Source of the DNA: Lachnospiraceae bacterium
GTDB lineage: Bacteria > Bacillota > Clostridia > Lachnospirales > Lachnospiraceae
DNA: 7,861 bases
Reading direction: 5' to 3'
Assembly: GCA_900772845.1 (NCBI GenBank)
Contig: CAAGSD010000085.1
Location: forward strand, 1 to 7,861
The translations under genes and the position numbers were made by a program. The notes under the pieces are model-generated. The model saw only the letters and a program-made list of their open reading frames with translations, was not told the DNA's origin and did not search any database. Below, one piece after another: positions 6,012 to 7,861 of this stretch. Each line of letters starts with the position of its first letter. Position 1 is the stretch's first letter.

Positions 6012-6641
6012 ATGAGTGAGTGGATCAGAAAAATAAACTGGAAGTATGTGATCGTAATGCTGATTGGAAATGTGATCCTTGGTCTGGGAATTGCAATTTT
6101 TAAGCTTTCCGGTCTTGGAAATGACCCTTTCAGCGGAATGGTCATGGCATTGTCTGACAGAATAGGAATTGATTATCCAATCTTTTTGATCATTATTAAT
6201 ATGATCATATTTGTGGTGGAGATTATTTTCGGAAGAAAGATGATCGGTCTGGGAACATTTGTGAATGCCTTGCTTTTGGGATATGTTGTTTCCTTTTTTT
6301 ATAATATTATTTTATGTATCGAACCGACTCAGATGTTTCAGAGAATTCTGACTGTCTGTGTGGGGGTTGTTGTAACAAGTCTGGGAGTATCCATGTATCA
6401 GTTATCCAGACAGGGGGTAGCTCCTTATGACAGTATCTCACTGATCATGACAGAAAGATTTCCAAAGATTTCCTATTTCTGGCATAGAATCTCTAACGAT
6501 GCCTTATGTGCACTGATCTGTTGGCTGGCAGGCGGAATCGTAGGACTGGGAACACTGGTCAGTGCTTTTGGACTGGGACCGGTAGTTCAGTTTTTTGATA
6601 CATACTTTACATCGAAATTGCTGAAGAAATTGGGAAAATGA
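6012..6641 (+). CDS. YczE/YyaS/YitT-family membrane protein
   Basis: A 209-residue integral membrane protein with five or six hydrophobic segments; molecular function is unknown for the family. Two halves resemble each other: LGLGIAIFKLSGLGNDPFSG (23-42) matches TSLGVSMYQLSRQGVAPYDS (122-141), and MIGLGTFVNALLLGYVVSFF (77-96) matches IVGLGTLVSAFGLGPVVQFF (176-195). This internal duplication and the 'G.G..PFD' type motif are typical of the YczE/YitT group. The start at 6012 is chosen because GGAGG at 5999-6003 is 8 nt upstream; in-frame ATGs at 5976 and 5997 overlap the promoter and the ribosome site respectively. It is transcribed divergently from the PTS_EIIC_2-like gene and appears monocistronic. 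A transport or membrane-regulatory role is inference only. Confidence 0.87.
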   Translation: MSEWIRKINWKYVIVMLIGNVILGLGIAIFKLSGLGNDPFSGMVMALSDRIGIDYPIFLIIINMIIFVVEIIFGRKMIGLGTFVNALLLGYVVSFFYNIILCIEPTQMFQRILTVCVGVVVTSLGVSMYQLSRQGVAPYDSISLIMTERFPKISYFWHRISNDALCALICWLAGGIVGLGTLVSAFGLGPVVQFFDTYFTSKLLKKLGK

Positions 6642-6679
6642 TCAGGAACACTGATAAATATTCCCATGATTTGATCGAA

Positions 6680-6755
6680 TTATAGCAAACCTCTCAAATG
6701 CATTATTTACGAGGATTGCTATAGGTAAGTAACGAAGCGGATTGCGAATATCCGC
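6680..6755. repeat. Two hairpins in the intergenic region after the YczE-like gene
   Basis: TATAGCAA (6681-6688) pairs with TTGCTATA (6716-6723). Across an A-A mismatch, CCTC (6690-6693) pairs with GAGG (6711-6714), leaving a 17-nt loop. A second hairpin pairs GCGGAT (6737-6742) with ATCCGC (6750-6755). Neither is followed by a T run. The organisation suggests a structured dispersed element rather than a terminator. A related but degenerate sequence without the stem occurs at 3559-3587. Confidence 0.5.
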
Positions 6756-6786
6756 CTGGTGTGGTGAAAATGTGAATGTACGTTTT

Positions 6787-6832
6787 ACAGTCAGGCTGAC
6801 ATTGAAATTCAACAGGATGTCAGCCTGACTGT
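6787..6832. terminator. Perfect 16-bp hairpin between convergent genes (no T tract)
   Basis: ACAGTCAGGCTGACAT (6787-6802) pairs perfectly with ATGTCAGCCTGACTGT (6817-6832) around a 14-nt loop. It lies 3 nt from the sdaAA stop codon and downstream of the convergent YczE-like gene, where a bidirectional terminator is expected. Neither strand has a T run after the stem, so it may terminate poorly, protect 3' ends from exonucleases, or act with another signal. Confidence 0.6.
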
Positions 6833-6835
6833 GTA

Positions 6836-7705
6836 TTATCTGCATATATGACATGCCTCACACGCAGACTGCGTGACAGCACATCCGCCCATTGCGGTTT
6901 CACGCAGTTCGGCAGGGATTTTTTTGCCTACCGTAAACATTGTCTGTATCATTTCATCCAGGGAGATAAGCTGTGGGATACCTGCGAGAGCCATCTCTGC
7001 GGCGATGAGTGCGTTAGCTACACCGGCGGCATTTCGGTTCTGGCAGGGATATTCCACCAGACCACCTACCGGATCACATACCAGGCCCAGCATATTCATA
7101 AGTACAGTGGATGCTGCGAATGTACATTCTTTTGGGGTGCCGCCCATCAGCTCTACAGCAGCGGAGGCAGCCATGGCAGAAGCAACGCCCACCTCAGCCT
7201 GACATCCGCCCACAGCACCTGCAACTGTGGCGTTTCTCATTGCCAGATATCCGATGGCACTTGCATTAAATAATACCTGAATAATTTCTTCGTCAGAAAA
7301 ATCATAATGTTCCTGCATTGCCAGCAGCAATCCCGGTACGATTCCGGCAGAACCGGCAGTAGGAGAGGCTACGATCAGTCCCATGGATGCGTTGGTTTCC
7401 AGAGTTGCCATGGCATAGGTGACCGCCTTTTGAAGCAGCTCGCCGCAGAGCCCCCTTTTCTCCTGAGCGTGGAGACTCAGCTTTCTGGCTTCTCCGCCGA
7501 TCAGACCGCCCATAGATTTTATCGGCTGTCTGATTGGTGAGAAAGCAGCATCTTTCATAATCTCCAGTACCCGTGTCATTTTTTTATTTACAATTTCAGA
7601 GGCTGTTTCGCCAAGCTCAATCTCACGGATACGCATAATCTCTGAGACAGGAAGATTTTTTTCTTCACAGAGAGCTAAGAGTTCATTTGCATTTTTAAAA
7701 TCCAT
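6836..7705 (-). CDS. sdaAA: L-serine dehydratase, iron-sulfur-dependent, alpha subunit
   Basis: A 289-residue cytoplasmic catalytic subunit of [4Fe-4S] L-serine ammonia-lyase, which converts L-serine to pyruvate and ammonia with the SdaAB beta subunit. Family blocks are SMGGLIGGEARKL (64-76), ASPTAGSAGIVPGLL (113-127), NATVAGAVGGCQAEVGVASAMAAS (starting at 158) and LVCDPVGGLVEYPC (208-221). C168, C210 and C221 have the spacing I recall for the cluster ligands C343, C385 and C396 of the Legionella enzyme. The end, GGCAVTQSACEACHICR, carries C275, C282, C285 and C288, a cysteine-rich tail. Length is normal for a separate alpha subunit. ATG (7705-7703, minus) has AGGGGG at 7720-7715. The sdaAB stop is 19 nt upstream, so the two genes form an operon. 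Confidence 0.96.
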   Translation of the reverse strand: MDFKNANELLALCEEKNLPVSEIMRIREIELGETASEIVNKKMTRVLEIMKDAAFSPIRQPIKSMGGLIGGEARKLSLHAQEKRGLCGELLQKAVTYAMATLETNASMGLIVASPTAGSAGIVPGLLLAMQEHYDFSDEEIIQVLFNASAIGYLAMRNATVAGAVGGCQAEVGVASAMAASAAVELMGGTPKECTFAASTVLMNMLGLVCDPVGGLVEYPCQNRNAAGVANALIAAEMALAGIPQLISLDEMIQTMFTVGKKIPAELRETAMGGCAVTQSACEACHICR

Positions 7706-7724
7706 GATAAAAATCCCCCTTTCT

Positions 7725-7861
7725 TTACATCTGTACGATCATAACTTCATGAATATTCGGGTTCTCACGGATCGCAGGAACGATATTTTCGGGAAGTTTA
7801 CCGTCAGATTCTACGATCGTATAGGCGATATCGCCCTTGCCTTCACGGAAGAGACGCATAA
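7725..7861 (-). CDS. sdaAB: L-serine dehydratase, beta subunit (3' end only, ACT domain)
   Basis: Only the last 44 residues are in the window, from MRLFREGKGDIAYTIVESDG to a TAA at 7727-7725. The pattern is the second half of an ACT domain: a strand (IAYTIVESDG), a helix after LPENIVPAI and a final strand with PNIHEVMIV. This is the C-terminal end of SdaAB, which partners SdaAA in forming the active enzyme. The gene is cut by the window edge, not broken. It precedes sdaAA in the same direction with a 19-nt gap. Confidence 0.9.
   Translation of the reverse strand, partial: MRLFREGKGDIAYTIVESDGKLPENIVPAIRENPNIHEVMIVQM

Noticed and set aside
5855..6145. Minus-strand 96-residue open frame
   Set aside because: It overlaps the forward promoter, hairpins and the start of the membrane protein gene; no family resemblance or ribosome site.
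6680..6755. Known riboswitch class
   Set aside because: The hairpins lie after a gene end between convergent genes, with no downstream gene on the plus strand, and I recognise no riboswitch core.
6642..6854. Minus-strand 70-residue open frame in the intergene
   Set aside because: It spans three hairpins and has no ribosome site; it looks like a translated repeat rather than a gene.
6848..7540. Plus-strand open frames opposite sdaAA
   Set aside because: They are antisense shadows of a gene with complete family motifs and conserved cluster cysteines.

Overview
The window looks like chromosomal DNA from a low-to-moderate GC Firmicute, most likely a gut Lachnospiraceae (Clostridia). The basis is strong AGGAGG-type Shine-Dalgarno sites, SigA-like promoters with 17-nt spacers, a two-gene iron-sulfur L-serine dehydratase, an RNase H with a viroplasmin-like N-terminal domain, a PF13303-type 'EIIC' membrane protein and a YczE/YitT-type membrane protein. 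No phage, IS, CRISPR, tRNA or rRNA gene is visible.

Layout. (1) Positions 1-179 form a long inverted repeat whose outer arms are perfect and run into the first codons of the next gene; this is either an assembly fold-back at a contig end or a real divergent duplication. (2) Positions 153-3536, plus strand: a probable three-gene operon of a cytidylate kinase-like protein, an APC-family amino acid/amine permease and an iron-type alcohol dehydrogenase, closed by a long nested stem ending in T7. (3) Positions 3808-4464, plus: rnhA with its own promoter. A possible decayed small reading frame follows, then a strong bidirectional terminator shared with the convergent gene. (4) Positions 4653-5744, minus: a PfoR-like/PTS_EIIC_2 membrane protein, with a very good promoter and a palindromic operator-like site just downstream of the predicted transcription start. 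(5) A divergent promoter region (5745-6011) contains two hairpins. (6) Positions 6012-6641, plus: a YczE/YyaS/YitT-type membrane protein. (7) Positions 6642-6835 are an intergenic stretch packed with three hairpins. (8) Positions 6836-7861, minus: sdaAA, with the 3' end of sdaAB immediately upstream of it in the same operon.

Function. The left operon plausibly couples uptake of an amino acid or amine to NAD(P)H-dependent alcohol/aldehyde redox chemistry, with a nucleotide-kinase-fold protein of unknown substrate as first gene. The right operon deaminates L-serine to pyruvate and ammonia. The two central membrane proteins are divergently transcribed and may respond to a local regulator not encoded here. 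I see no clearly new defence or mobile system. The most notable items are the terminal inverted repeat, the kinase-like/permease/dehydrogenase operon, the operator downstream of the 5810-5838 promoter, the hairpin-rich intergenic elements and the cysteine-rich SdaAA tail.
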